Below are positions 46,346 through 54,894 of a stretch of DNA of 64,000 nt, piece after piece. Numbering within the stretch: the first letter of the stretch is position 1; each line of letters starts with the position of its first letter. The position numbers and the translations under genes are program-made. The stretch comes from Allorhodopirellula heiligendammensis (GTDB taxonomy: Bacteria; Planctomycetota; Planctomycetia; Pirellulales; Pirellulaceae), in the NCBI RefSeq assembly GCF_007860105.1, contig NZ_SJPU01000002.1, forward strand, positions 2,035,739 through 2,099,738, in the 5' to 3' direction. The notes under the pieces are model-generated. The model was not told the DNA's origin. It searched no databases and saw only the letters and a program-made list of their open reading frames with translations.

Positions 46346-47605
46346 TCAAAGCCGACCGATAATGACCACGGAATTAATACCCAACATCCCGAACGAATTA
46401 TTGAGAATGTAATCAACACGCTCTTTCTGCTGGGGTTCATTGAGCACCAGACCCGGCAAATCACAATCCGGGTCGAGCTCATCGACATTGATCGTCGGAT
46501 GCACCACACCGTCCCGAAACGCCATTAAATTGCCTGCCAACTCCAACGCCCCGGCCGCGCCCATCGCATGCCCGATGTAGCTCTTGGTGTTGTTGATCCG
46601 GACATTGTCACAGTTCCCGAAAACCGATCGCAGAGCTTTGCATTCCTGCGAATCGCCGCTCATCGTACCGGTGGCATGCGTGCTGAGAATATCAATCTGA
46701 TTAGGCTCCAAGCCCGCCTTGTTCAGGGCCATCTGCACGCACTCCGCTTGCCGCTCTGGATTCGGCAACACAAAATCGGTGGCGTCAGTATTCATGGCGT
46801 ACCCCACCAGCTCGCCGTAGAGTTGCGCTCCTCGAGCTTTCGCATCACTTAGCCGCTCAAGAGTGTACAAACAGCCACCTTCCGCGACGACAATGCCATT
46901 CCGCTTCTTGTCAAATGGTCGCGAGGCCGCCGTCGGATCCGCATGGGTTGCGAGTGCGTTTTGGCTATTAAAACTCGCAAAGATGCCAAATGTGTGGATG
47001 CTTTCGCTGGTGCCCCCGGCGATCGCCAAGTCACATTCGCCCAGCCGCAACATTTGGGCTCCCTGGATGATCCCAGCGTTTCCCGCCGCGCAGGCGGCGC
47101 CGATCGTGTAATGCGGCCCCGTGATGCTGAGGTTTAGAGCGATTTCGCCCGCAGGATTGTTAGCAACGGTGCGCGGGTTATGGTGATGCGACCAGCAGCT
47201 CGTGTCGTAATCAAATCCCTTGATAATGTAGATCTCGTTTTCGGTCTCGACGTTGCCATGTTCGGTCACGCCGACGTAGATACCGACTCGCGACTTGTCG
47301 ACATTCTCCCAATCCAAGCCAGAGTCCGCGATCGCCTCATTGGCGGTATAAACGCCCACACTGCCCGCTCGGGTGCCACGGCGAATATCCTTCTTGGACT
47401 GATATTTCGTCGCGTTGAAATCACAAATTCCCGCAAGGGTCTTGCCGAAGTAGCGGATCTCGTACGGCTGGACGCCGCTGCGTTTTTCCAGCAGCGCCTC
47501 GCGAAAAGAGGCTAAATCATTGCCATTGGGCGAGGTCAAACCAATGCCCGTGATGACAATCCGCTGGTCGTCAGGAAGTTTGGAGGCCGAATTTGGAGCG
47601 ATCAC
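46346..47605 (-). CDS. beta-ketoacyl-ACP synthase (FabF/KAS II-like)
   Basis: This 419-residue protein has the Cys-His-His triad: Cys172 in GAACAAG, His310 in STHATGT and His346 in KSYIGHAMGAAG, with Lys341 beside the last. The start uses GTG 47605 (MIAPNSASKL). It condenses acyl-ACP with malonyl-ACP. Two details make it a specialised form: the active-site Cys context is GAACAAG, not the usual TACATG-like, and it sits with its own ACP and CrtI-like enzymes. Chain-length or branch specificity is unknown. Confidence 0.9.
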   Translation of the reverse strand: MIAPNSASKLPDDQRIVITGIGLTSPNGNDLASFREALLEKRSGVQPYEIRYFGKTLAGICDFNATKYQSKKDIRRGTRAGSVGVYTANEAIADSGLDWENVDKSRVGIYVGVTEHGNVETENEIYIIKGFDYDTSCWSHHHNPRTVANNPAGEIALNLSITGPHYTIGAACAAGNAGIIQGAQMLRLGECDLAIAGGTSESIHTFGIFASFNSQNALATHADPTAASRPFDKKRNGIVVAEGGCLYTLERLSDAKARGAQLYGELVGYAMNTDATDFVLPNPERQAECVQMALNKAGLEPNQIDILSTHATGTMSGDSQECKALRSVFGNCDNVRINNTKSYIGHAMGAAGALELAGNLMAFRDGVVHPTINVDELDPDCDLPGLVLNEPQQKERVDYILNNSFGMLGINSVVIIGRL

Positions 47606-47927
47606 GTCTTCAACAATGAGGGGTAGCTACGCTCGCCAGAGCGTGGATTTTGAATGGGCTGCGATTCTCCACCGTCTGGCGACGGATGCTACGAAAAATA
47701 CTTCACAGCGGTGCTCGCAGGGTAGCGTTGGAGCGTCAAAGACTCAACGCCCCGACAATCCAATCACTGCCTAGCAATCGGCGAGCCGGTTCGATCCCTT
47801 TTCTGGAAGCATCCCCGCGACGGACAGCGGAATTTCCTTACAATCGTTAACGCTCGCATTTTCGGTGTGCTCTGCGGCACTCCCCGATTCCCCCACCCTC
47901 TACGTTTACCAACTGAAGTCAAAATTC
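47606..47927. other. divergent intergenic region of the lipid-type cluster
   Basis: 322 bp separate the ketoacyl synthase (minus) from the second CrtI-like gene (plus). Both promoters must lie here. I found no confident -35/-10 pair and no gene. The shared spacer suggests joint regulation. Confidence 0.5.
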
Positions 47928-49373
47928 ATGGCCAAGGATTTTCTCAAAGGGATTGCTGACGAGTACGACGTCGTCGTCATCGGCAGCGGATTAGCAGGGA
48001 TGACCTCGGCCAATATTCTTGGACGGGCCGGACACCGTGTGTTGCTGCTCGAACAGCACTATAAGCTCGGTGGGTTGGCAACTTGGTTCCTGCGCCCGGG
48101 CGGCCATACCTTCGACATTTCACTGCACGGCTTTCCCCACGGCATGATCAAGTCGTGTCGGCGGTATTGGAGTCGCGATATTGCCGACCGCATTGTCCAG
48201 CTCAAGAACATTCGATTTGATAACCCGCAATTTTCGCTGACGACGACATTCAACCGTGACGACTTCACGCGTCTGCTGACGACTCGCTTTGGGATCGAAG
48301 AGGCAACCGTCAACGAGTTCTTCGATACTGCCCGGGGAATGAATTTCTACGACGACCAAGCCACCACGACTCGGCAACTTTTCGATCGGTTCTTTCCCGG
48401 TCGTGATGACGTCGTGCGATTGCTGATGGAACCGATCACGTACGCCAACGGCTCGACGCTCGAAGACCCCGCGATCACGTACGGTATCGTCTTCAGTAAC
48501 TTCATGAGCAAGGGCGTCTTCATCTATGAGGGCGGCACAGACGACCTCATCGCACGGATGAAGAAGGAACTTACCGCCAACGGTGTCGACATTCGCATCA
48601 ATTGCCCGGTCGATCAAATTGAAGTTTCGGAAAACGCCGTTCAGGGTCCTCGCGTGGCTGGTGTGCGTGTCCACGGCCGTTCCATCCGGTGCCGCGCCGT
48701 CGTTAGCAATGCCAATCTCCGTACCACAATTCTTAAGATGATCGGCCCCGAGAAACTCGATCGCGACTTCGTCGAGCAAACCGAGGCGGTGCGTCTGAAC
48801 AACTCGAGTACCCAGGTGTACATGGCCCTCAAGCCCGGTGAGGAGATCGATGAATCCAGCGGTGATCTGTTTTTCACCAGCACCGCGAAAGAGTTCCGTA
48901 CCGACTTGCTGCTCAGCCGTGATATCACCTCGCGAACCTTCAGCTTCTACTACCCGCGTACACGCCCAACCAAAAAAGAGCGTTTCGCGATCGTCAGCAG
49001 CACCAACGCGAATTGGTCCGATTGGGCGGATCTCAATCCAGCCGACTACGAAGCGAGCAAGCAAGACCTGGTCGAGTCCACCATAGATGCCCTCGAGAAA
49101 TACATCCCCGGCGTGCGTGATAAAATCGATCGCGCCGAAGCCGCCACGCCACGAACATTCCAGCACTACACCATGCACGAATCGGGAGCCAGCTTTGGAA
49201 CCAAGTTCGAAGGGCTCGCCGTCAGCCGGGCGTTGGCACAACAGATCAGCGGTATGTACCACGCCGGCAGCGTCGGCATCATCATGAGCGGCTGGCTCGG
49301 TGCCATCAATTACGGAGTCATCGTCAGCAACGAGGTCGACCAACTCCTTGTCCGCGAATCGTTTCCTGTCTGA
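47928..49373 (+). CDS. second CrtI-like FAD-dependent oxidoreductase
   Basis: This 481-residue protein has [22 protein letters not shown] (FAD-binding GxGxxG) and [24 protein letters not shown]-terminal part includes [21 protein letters not shown], as in CrtI/all-trans-retinol saturase-like proteins. ATG 47928 is chosen ([15 protein letters not shown]); the frame opens at 47865. It is divergent from the KAS-ACP-CrtI operon on the other strand. Two different CrtI-like genes near one ACP suggest multi-step desaturation or saturation of an acyl chain. Confidence 0.88.
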   Translation: MAKDFLKGIADEYDVVVIGSGLAGMTSANILGRAGHRVLLLEQHYKLGGLATWFLRPGGHTFDISLHGFPHGMIKSCRRYWSRDIADRIVQLKNIRFDNPQFSLTTTFNRDDFTRLLTTRFGIEEATVNEFFDTARGMNFYDDQATTTRQLFDRFFPGRDDVVRLLMEPITYANGSTLEDPAITYGIVFSNFMSKGVFIYEGGTDDLIARMKKELTANGVDIRINCPVDQIEVSENAVQGPRVAGVRVHGRSIRCRAVVSNANLRTTILKMIGPEKLDRDFVEQTEAVRLNNSSTQVYMALKPGEEIDESSGDLFFTSTAKEFRTDLLLSRDITSRTFSFYYPRTRPTKKERFAIVSSTNANWSDWADLNPADYEASKQDLVESTIDALEKYIPGVRDKIDRAEAATPRTFQHYTMHESGASFGTKFEGLAVSRALAQQISGMYHAGSVGIIMSGWLGAINYGVIVSNEVDQLLVRESFPV

Positions 49374-49409
49374 ACAGTCGTCCCTTCCCATCTCCCCACT
49401 GAGTTTCCC

Positions 49410-50360
49410 ATGATAACGCTTCCCCGCCTGCTGATTGTCCTCACGCTCTTTCCGCTCGCGCTCTGGACGAACCGAGTCACCGCGCAAGACAGCGTGGATC
49501 CGTGGCAGAAGAAGAAATCGGAAGTGTTCAAGCCGCTAACCGATGACACCAAGCAGGCCATCCTCGATGCCGTGCCACAGGCACCGACGGTCAAGCCCCA
49601 GGCGGCTCGTAAGATCCTCGTCTTCTATCGCTGCGAGGGATTTATCCACGGATCGATTCCGCACGCTAACGAGGCCATCCGAGCGATGGCTGAAAAGACG
49701 CGTGCCTTTGACGTTGATTTCGCCGATACCTATGATGTGTTTACTCCTGAAAACCTTCAGCAGTATGATCTCGTGCTGTTGAACAACACGACCGGAATGC
49801 AGTTTCAAAAACCATCGCAGCAGAATGCATTGCTGGACTTTATCGCCGCTGGCAAAGGGCTGGCCGGCATCCACGCCGCCAGCGACAACTTTGGTGATTT
49901 CCCAAAGTGCCGAGCACTTATCGGCGGCCAGTTCGGCGGACACCCCTGGGGCGCGGGCGGTAACTGGGCATTCAAGCTCGATGACCCGGACCATGCACTG
50001 AACCGGGCCTTTGGTGGCCACGGGTTCTGGCATCGCGACGAAATCTATCAGTACCAACCCAGCACGTATCAAGGCCCCCAGGTGCTACGTTTGCTCGTGA
50101 GCTTGGATATGAATCAAGCGGATGTGGCCAACCGCATCGCCGATGGACCGCGTGAGGTGCCCGTGTCGTGGATTCGTACCGCCGGTGACGGACGCATCTT
50201 CTACACCAACTTCGGTCACCGCAATGAAACATTTGAAAACCCAGCAATGCTGAGCCATATACTCGACGGCATCCAGTACGCGATTGGTGATCTCTCCGCC
50301 GACGCCACGCCAACGGCCGATGCCGGTGACCTCCAGCCCGCACTGGCACCCAACAAGTAG
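49410..50360 (+). CDS. exported ThuA-domain protein
   Basis: This 316-residue protein has an N-terminal signal (PRLLIVLTLFPLALWTNRVTAQ). The ThuA fold shows KILVFYRCEGFIHGSIPHANEAI, LLNNTTGMQF, GLAGIHAASDNF, FWHRDEIYQY and GRIFYTNFGHRNETF. These class I glutamine-amidotransferase-like proteins are common in planctomycetes and may bind or process sugars, for example trehalose utilisation. Catalysis has not been shown. It follows the CrtI-like gene by 36 bp on the same strand, so it may be cotranscribed. Confidence 0.85.
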   Translation: MITLPRLLIVLTLFPLALWTNRVTAQDSVDPWQKKKSEVFKPLTDDTKQAILDAVPQAPTVKPQAARKILVFYRCEGFIHGSIPHANEAIRAMAEKTRAFDVDFADTYDVFTPENLQQYDLVLLNNTTGMQFQKPSQQNALLDFIAAGKGLAGIHAASDNFGDFPKCRALIGGQFGGHPWGAGGNWAFKLDDPDHALNRAFGGHGFWHRDEIYQYQPSTYQGPQVLRLLVSLDMNQADVANRIADGPREVPVSWIRTAGDGRIFYTNFGHRNETFENPAMLSHILDGIQYAIGDLSADATPTADAGDLQPALAPNK

Positions 50361-50445
50361 TCGTGTCCCTCTCAGAGACGCCCGCCGGCGTCTCGCACAG
50401 ATTCGGCTTATCAATGCGATCACTACCACACCACAGGACATCCAC

Positions 50446-51354
50446 ATGCGGATAGCACTCACCGGCGCCACAGGTTTCATCGGCCGATACATCGTCAACC
50501 AACTCGATAGTGAGGGACATTCGCTCCGCTGCTGGCACCGCGCATCGAGTGACCGGCAAGGCTTTGAATCGATCGACAAACTCACCTGGGTGGAGGGCGA
50601 TCTGGGTGACCGCCAGCAAGCCGATCGGCTAGTAGTGGACTGCGACGCGGTCGTCCACGCGGCACTGTATCGCCCGGGCAAGGGATTCATGGGTGCCGAA
50701 GGCGATCTCATTGAGTTTATTGAGAAGAATGTCGTGGGTACGCTGAAGTTAATTGAGGCAGCTCGCGATGCTGGCGTGGGACGGTTCGTCGTCGTCTCCA
50801 CCTGCGCCGTCCACGACAAAATACTCACCGATCGTCCTCTCGACGAGACGCACCCCTTGTGGGCCGCCAGCCACTACGGTGCCCATAAAGCAGCCATCGA
50901 AAAGTTCGTTCATAGCTTTGGACTCGGGCAAGATTTCCCCATCTGTGCCGTGCGTCCCACGGGCGTTTATGGAGTCAACCATCCCGCCGAGAAAAGCAAG
51001 TGGTATGACTTGATCACGAAAGTCGTTCATGGTGAGAATGTGGAATGCTCGCGTGGCGGAAAAGAGGTCCACGCCGCCGACGTTGCCAAGGCGATCAGCA
51101 TTCTCCTGACCGCCGATGGAATCAAAGGCGAAGCCTTCAATTGCTACGATCGCTACATTTCGGAATTCGAAGTCGCGACGATGGCGAAAGAAATCTCCCA
51201 GAGTTCGTCTGAGATCGCCGGAGAGTCGAAACTGCCCAAGCATCAGATTGTGACGGACAAGATCCGCTCTCTGGGCATGGAGTTCGGCCGCGAAGCATTG
51301 CTTCGACAAACCGTCACGGACCTGGTCGAGAGTGCCCGGAGCGTGCAAAGGTAG
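50446..51354 (+). CDS. NAD-dependent epimerase/dehydratase
   Basis: This 302-residue protein has the extended-SDR start MRIALTGATGFIGRYIVNQL, with TGATGFIG for NAD(P). The Tyr-Lys pair lies in SHYGAHKAAIEKF and a sugar-type AVRPTGVYGV follows. It could modify a nucleotide sugar or act as a 3-beta-hydroxysteroid-like dehydrogenase. The frame opens at 50284, overlapping the ThuA gene, but ATG 50446 is the natural start, 85 bp after it. Whether it belongs to the lipid-type cluster is open. Confidence 0.85.
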   Translation: MRIALTGATGFIGRYIVNQLDSEGHSLRCWHRASSDRQGFESIDKLTWVEGDLGDRQQADRLVVDCDAVVHAALYRPGKGFMGAEGDLIEFIEKNVVGTLKLIEAARDAGVGRFVVVSTCAVHDKILTDRPLDETHPLWAASHYGAHKAAIEKFVHSFGLGQDFPICAVRPTGVYGVNHPAEKSKWYDLITKVVHGENVECSRGGKEVHAADVAKAISILLTADGIKGEAFNCYDRYISEFEVATMAKEISQSSSEIAGESKLPKHQIVTDKIRSLGMEFGREALLRQTVTDLVESARSVQR

Positions 51355-51402
51355 TCGCAGCGGAGATGCGAGCGAAGTGATCCGTTGCGGTTGCCGGCGG
51401 AT

Positions 51403-51864
51403 TCAGGACGAGGCGAGGTCGGTATTCGAGAACGCGTCGGGTAGCAATTCCGAAAGACGCCGTTTTTTCTGTTCGCCGTCGATGACATCGACAGTGTATA
51501 CGAACACGTCCATTCCAAACTCCGCGAGGACTTGGCGGCACGCACCACATGGCATCGCCCCCCCCACACTGGCAATCGCGATCGCCCGAAAATTGCGGTA
51601 TCCGGCCGCCACCGAAGTGGTCACGGCGACCCGTTCGGCACACTGCGTTAAAGAGAAACTAGCATTCTCCACATTGCATCCCTCGATAATCCGGCCATCG
51701 TGCAGCAGCACTGCTGCACCCACATAAAAATGGCTGTGCGGGGCGTAAGCGTGATTGCGAGCCGAAATAGCCGCATGTACCAACCGCACAACTTCGTCTT
51801 CGGTGGGAGCGTCGTATTCGGACGCAGCCATTAATTGGGATGGGCGAGCGGAGATACTGGACAT
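51403..51864 (-). CDS. cdd: cytidine deaminase
   Basis: This 153-residue protein has HSHFYVGAAVLLHDG, CNVENASFSLTQCAERVAV with the zinc Cys and catalytic Glu, and PCGACRQVLAEFG with two further zinc Cys. It converts cytidine to uridine in pyrimidine salvage. The length is slightly longer than usual (about 130) because of a 20-residue leader. ATG 51864 is open. It converges with the epimerase gene and is divergent from the protease gene. Confidence 0.92.
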   Translation of the reverse strand: MSSISARPSQLMAASEYDAPTEDEVVRLVHAAISARNHAYAPHSHFYVGAAVLLHDGRIIEGCNVENASFSLTQCAERVAVTTSVAAGYRNFRAIAIASVGGAMPCGACRQVLAEFGMDVFVYTVDVIDGEQKKRRLSELLPDAFSNTDLASS

Positions 51865-52080
51865 AGATAGCCGTCTGAACGAGAGGAGTCGATTCCGCCT
51901 TCATGGCACATGTAGTGTAGCAAAGACGAACCGCCAGGCAATCCGCTCGCTGCCCTGAGTGTCGCCGGCAGCTGTCGACCAAACCATCTTTTCCGACTGC
52001 GAACCTATCCGCTGCAGTGGTAAATCCCTTAGAATCCCTGCAGCCTGAGTTCCCCTTTGACGCTCCGAGAAATTGTGTCC

Positions 52081-53427
52081 ATGCTGCCACTACACCAAAC
52101 GACCGCTTACCGAGCGTTCTCCGCGCTCACCTGCACCCTCGTCATCACGCTCATGTGTGCGCTCGCCGCGGCGCAGGAGATTGTGACATTGCCAGGCACT
52201 CCGGCAGAGTCCGTCGAGACACTTGGTCCCTCGTCTCCAACCAACGCCAGGGAAACGAAAGCTGACAGCGATGCAGCAGACCAGGACACCGAACAAGAAG
52301 ATATTTTTAAAAGTGATGCGCGAGCCCTATCCGAAGCATTTCGCCATGCTGCCCGTGAGGCGACGCCCGCGGTGGTGACGGTGTACTCCTATGGCCAAAA
52401 CTCACAGCAATCCAACCCGCAGGACAACACCCCCGACGACGACGAAACCGCTCCACCCGACGACGAAACCTTCGGCCCCGCGCCGCCTCCGCAAACGGAG
52501 GATGAAGGGTATCAGTTGACCGGATTGGGCTCCGGCGTGATCGTCGACCTGATGCCCACTGGTGAACCGTCGACTCCAGCAACTGCCGACAGCGGCACTG
52601 CGAAGACGTATTGGGTGATCACCAACAATCACGTTATCACCGGTGCAAAACGCGTCGTCGTGCAGTTTCCCGACGAGAGTGAACTGGTCGCTGAAAACGT
52701 CTATGGTGATCCGGACAGCGATGTCGCAGTGCTGCGACTCTCGAGCGAACGCGACCTGGCAATTGCGACGATGGGCGATTCTGACCCTATCGAGATTGGC
52801 GACTGGGTTCTCGCCATTGGCAGTCCATTTAAACTGGAGGCCACCGTGTGTGCGGGCATCATTAGCGCCAAGCATCGCAGCATCAGCAAGATCCGTCGCG
52901 GGCGACTGTTCCAAACTGATGCGGCCATCAATCCCGGCAATTCTGGCGGTCCGTTGGTCAATCTTGACGGTGAGGTGATCGCGATCAGTACCGCCATCGC
53001 CACCCGCAATGGCGGCTACCAAGGCATCGGCTTTGCCATTCCCATCAACCAGGCCCACTGGATCGCCCGCGAGCTGGCTGAGTTCCAGCGGGTGCGCCGG
53101 GCCGCCATCGGTGTGACCCTCGCAGATCTGAACCCCAAGCTCGCCAAGAAAGTTGGCATGCCGACTTATCTAGGCGTGCTCGTTGCCCAGGTCATCAAGA
53201 ACTCAGCCGCTGAGGTGGCAGGCCTCCAAAGCATGGACGTTATTTTAGAATTCGCCGGTCAACGGGTGCAACGCTCCAGAGCATTGCAGCAAGCCGTCGA
53301 ACAGCAACCCGTAGGCTCGACTCAAGACATCAAGATTTGGCGGCATGGCAAGGAACTCTCGAAGCAGATCGTCTTAGCACCGTCGGACGATCCTACTGCC
53401 GTTGACACCGAACCGCCGACCGAATGA
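52081..53427 (+). CDS. HtrA/DegP-like serine protease with one PDZ domain
   Basis: This 448-residue protein has a signal peptide (residues 1-31, to LAAAQE). An acidic and Pro-rich linker (about 60-140) follows, then the trypsin-like domain: His184 in NNHVIT, Asp214 in DSDVAVLRL, Ser288 in GNSGGPL. The PDZ domain covers about 345-425 (GVLVAQVIKNSAAEVAGLQSMDVILEF). It likely degrades or refolds exported proteins. The start is ATG 52081; TTG 52057 is the frame opening. The long linker between leader and protease domain is unusual. Confidence 0.92.
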   Translation: MLPLHQTTAYRAFSALTCTLVITLMCALAAAQEIVTLPGTPAESVETLGPSSPTNARETKADSDAADQDTEQEDIFKSDARALSEAFRHAAREATPAVVTVYSYGQNSQQSNPQDNTPDDDETAPPDDETFGPAPPPQTEDEGYQLTGLGSGVIVDLMPTGEPSTPATADSGTAKTYWVITNNHVITGAKRVVVQFPDESELVAENVYGDPDSDVAVLRLSSERDLAIATMGDSDPIEIGDWVLAIGSPFKLEATVCAGIISAKHRSISKIRRGRLFQTDAAINPGNSGGPLVNLDGEVIAISTAIATRNGGYQGIGFAIPINQAHWIARELAEFQRVRRAAIGVTLADLNPKLAKKVGMPTYLGVLVAQVIKNSAAEVAGLQSMDVILEFAGQRVQRSRALQQAVEQQPVGSTQDIKIWRHGKELSKQIVLAPSDDPTAVDTEPPTE

Positions 53428-53434
53428 GCCAGCG

Positions 53435-53482
53435 TAGCCGGACACTTGAGTAGCCCGACACTTGAGTAGCCCGACACTTGAG
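53435..53482 (+). repeat. three-copy 16-bp repeat
   Basis: Units TAGCCGGACACTTGAG, TAGCCCGACACTTGAG and TAGCCCGACACTTGAG follow each other without gap, just after the protease stop and about 70 bp before the NagA-like gene. One base differs in the first unit. Possible roles include a regulatory site or slippage-derived repeat. Confidence 0.85.
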
Positions 53483-53551
53483 CTCAAAAAATCTGCATCT
53501 TAGACCATCCGTTCGCTACTGTCGGATGAGCCGCAACTCAGTGAGGTCGTG

Positions 53552-54802
53552 ATGGAATCTGGTGTCGATCGAAGCTCCGCTGCCAAACCCTTGGTATTCG
53601 TCGGAGGCACGGCGATTCTGGCCGATCATCTGCTCTCTAACGCAGTCGTGATTTGCCGCGAAGGCAAGATTGAATCCGTCGGGGATTCGCAGCCCATCCC
53701 CGAGGACAGCGAAATAATCGACTTGCAAGGAGTGTATCTGTCGCCTGGGTTCGTGGACCTGCATGTTCACGGCGGCGATGGAGCGGATTTCATGGACGGC
53801 GACGAGCACGCCGTTCGCACCGCCGCTGCCGCACACCTGCGGGGCGGAACGACAACCATCTTCCCGACGTCGACGACGGGAAGCCCGCAGTTGATCCACC
53901 GGATGATTGACGCCTGCCAATCTGTTTCTCAAGAGTCATTGCAACATCTAGCGAATGCGTCTCCCCTCGCGAATACAACGGCGCTACCGCACCTGCCCGG
54001 CATCCATTTGTACGGTCCCTTTTTCGCAGCCGGCAAGGTCGGCTGCCACGATGCCAACGGGCGGCGCGATCCCGAACAGAATGAATATCAATCGTACTTC
54101 GATCGTGATTTTGTTCGCATCGCCACCTGTGCCGCTGAGCTCCCTGGGGCGACCTCCTTCTACCGTATGGCTGCCGAAAAGAAGTGCTTGATCACCTGCG
54201 GTCATTCCAATTCCAGTTGGACGGAGATGCAGGCGGCCTTCGACGCTGGCATGCGGCACGTCGACCATTTCTGGTGTGCGATGAGTAGCGTCCCCTCGCT
54301 GCGGGCGCGATTTCAGGTGCCGATGCAAGCGAGCATGACAGAGTTTGTATTAATGCAAGCTGCGATGAGCACCGAGGTGATCTCCGACGGTTGCCATCTG
54401 GCGCCGGAGTTGCTGGAGTTCGCCTATCGCATGAAAGGTCCCGATCGGCTCTGCCTAGTCACCGATGCCAATCGGGCTTACGGGATGCCACCAGGGGAAT
54501 ATGTTTTCGGGCATCGTGATTCGGGGGGCTGGCTGTTCAGCGATGGCAACGTGGGCTGGACCCTCGACCGCAGCAGCTTGGCCAGCTCCGTCCAGGGCAT
54601 GGATCAGATGGTAGCTCATTTCGCCCAATCCACCTCTGCGACGCTGCCTGAGGTGATCCGTATGGCTTCGCTGACGCCTGCAGAGCGAGCCGGGATCGAT
54701 CACGAAACCGGCAGCCTGTCTCCAGGCAAGCGAGCTGATCTACTGGTTTTGGACCCTGACTTAAAGATCCAGCAGATCTACGTCCAAGGGCGCCGCGTCT
54801 AA
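53552..54802 (+). CDS. N-acetylglucosamine-6-phosphate deacetylase-like protein
   Basis: This 416-residue protein resembles NagA: HVHGG (residues 71-75), GGTTTIFPTSTTGS, CGHSNS, HFWCAMS and LVTDANRAYG, with SLTPAERAGID and SPGKRADLLVLD at the end. In NagA the metal-binding Glu lies in a LEGP motif. Here residues 153-156 read LYGP, so Tyr154 replaces that Glu. It may use a single metal in a different way or act on another N-acyl sugar. ATG 53552 is chosen; GTG 53549 is adjacent. Confidence 0.8.
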   Translation: MESGVDRSSAAKPLVFVGGTAILADHLLSNAVVICREGKIESVGDSQPIPEDSEIIDLQGVYLSPGFVDLHVHGGDGADFMDGDEHAVRTAAAAHLRGGTTTIFPTSTTGSPQLIHRMIDACQSVSQESLQHLANASPLANTTALPHLPGIHLYGPFFAAGKVGCHDANGRRDPEQNEYQSYFDRDFVRIATCAAELPGATSFYRMAAEKKCLITCGHSNSSWTEMQAAFDAGMRHVDHFWCAMSSVPSLRARFQVPMQASMTEFVLMQAAMSTEVISDGCHLAPELLEFAYRMKGPDRLCLVTDANRAYGMPPGEYVFGHRDSGGWLFSDGNVGWTLDRSSLASSVQGMDQMVAHFAQSTSATLPEVIRMASLTPAERAGIDHETGSLSPGKRADLLVLDPDLKIQQIYVQGRRV

Positions 54803-54894
54803 GTCGGAGAGAGTCGTTCGGAAAATCAAAGTCGCGGCAGCGACAGCAGGCCCCCAGTAAAAACGAGACGATGCGTGCGAGTACGAACGTCGAT

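Noticed and set aside
45803-46528. Plus-strand frame of 241 residues
   Set aside because: It runs across the ACP gene and into the KAS gene on the opposite strand and has no family features.
48120-49487. Long minus-strand frame of 455 residues
   Set aside because: It lies opposite the second CrtI-like gene, which has clear FAD motifs and family-length; the antisense frame has no recognisable domain. GC-rich third positions give such shadows.
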